This document shows, in pieces, positions 63,901 through 64,000 of a stretch of 64,000 nucleotides of DNA. The notes under the pieces were generated by a model. The model saw only the letters and a list, made by a program, of their open reading frames with translations. It was not told the DNA's origin and did not search any database. The translations under genes were made by a program, and so were the position numbers. This stretch comes from Haloterrigena salina JCM 13891. GTDB taxonomy: Archaea > Halobacteriota > Halobacteria > Halobacteriales > Natrialbaceae. How positions within the stretch are numbered: position 1 is the stretch's first letter; each line of letters opens with the position of its first letter. The stretch is taken from NCBI RefSeq assembly GCF_000337495.1, contig NZ_AOIS01000067.1, forward strand, positions 211,466 to 275,465, written 5' to 3'.

Positions 63901-64000
63901 AACGTCGATTGCACGGTTCGGAGCCCACCGTCTCGAGACCCGACTGCGCAGATATCGAGCGACTCGAGCCGTCTCTCGACAACACCTGCCCGTACGGTGG
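63864..64000 (-). CDS. Possible partial C-terminus of a protein beyond the window
   Basis: An open frame on the minus strand enters from the right edge and stops at 63864, inside the right arm of the inverted repeat. It reads ERRLESLDICAVGSRDGGLR near the middle and has core-like composition. Only 45 codons are visible, so it could be chance. Confidence 0.3.
   Translation of the reverse strand, partial: TVRAGVVERRLESLDICAVGSRDGGLRTVQSTFGGAHWTAVNEQ

Overview
The window is chromosomal DNA from a halophilic archaeon, probably a member of the Natrialbales (Haloterrigena/Natrinema/Natronorubrum type). The evidence is high GC content, very acidic proteins, archaeal ribosomal proteins L11, L1, L10 and L12, family B DNA polymerase, Tat-lipobox lipoproteins with halocyanin-like copper sites, and many promoters with a TATA box about 25-30 bp before the start codon, as expected for leaderless mRNAs. 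The genus is an inference.

Layout. 1-11.9 kb is a conserved housekeeping block: the end of rad50, three small haloarchaeal genes, polB, the sufCBD iron-sulfur assembly operon, a coiled-coil protein, and a ferritin-like gene beside a SirR/DtxR metal regulator. 12-19.9 kb holds a secreted phospholipase-D/lamin-tail protein, a HEAT-repeat protein, archaetidylserine synthase, a cupredoxin, ATP-type PEP carboxykinase, and small proteins including HEWD and CutA. 20-25.2 kb holds rpl11 and then rpl1-rpl10-rpl12; a metallo-beta-lactamase-fold gene and a membrane-protein gene lie between them. The rpl1 leader has hairpins that could hide its ribosome binding site. 25.3-36.4 kb is metabolic: a TctA-like permease, a lactonase plus iron alcohol dehydrogenase pair that looks like a lactone-degradation operon, BtpA and BluB, then a LuxC-like/LuxE-like carboxylate-reduction cluster with a sodium:solute symporter and, on the other strand, an SDR. 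36.6-51.9 kb is mixed: old yellow enzyme, halocyanin, MscS channel, Lrp plus aminotransferase, Eis-like acetyltransferase, ornithine cyclodeaminase family protein, an atypical PAS/GAF kinase-like sensor, a HalX response regulator, purL and a TetR regulator.

51.9-54.1 kb is a lower-GC island with an MccF-like S66 peptidase and an orphan gene. 54.1-56.1 kb carries an FAD reductase-like gene, a pirin and an HxlR regulator. The first two share a TTTACC-N4-GGTAAA palindrome over their promoters. 56.5-57.7 kb is an orphan siderophore-type binding protein behind two SirR/DtxR-like iron boxes. 58-63.5 kb has RNase HI, an SRPBCC protein and an ABC-2 exporter whose first permease is fused to a PrsW-like intramembrane protease. 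The right end holds a roughly 380 bp nested inverted repeat.

The most interesting items are the PrsW-ABC fusion, the LuxC/LuxE carboxylate-reduction cluster, the lactonase-dehydrogenase operon, and the HxlR-linked operators. No tRNA, rRNA, CRISPR array or complete insertion sequence was recognised.
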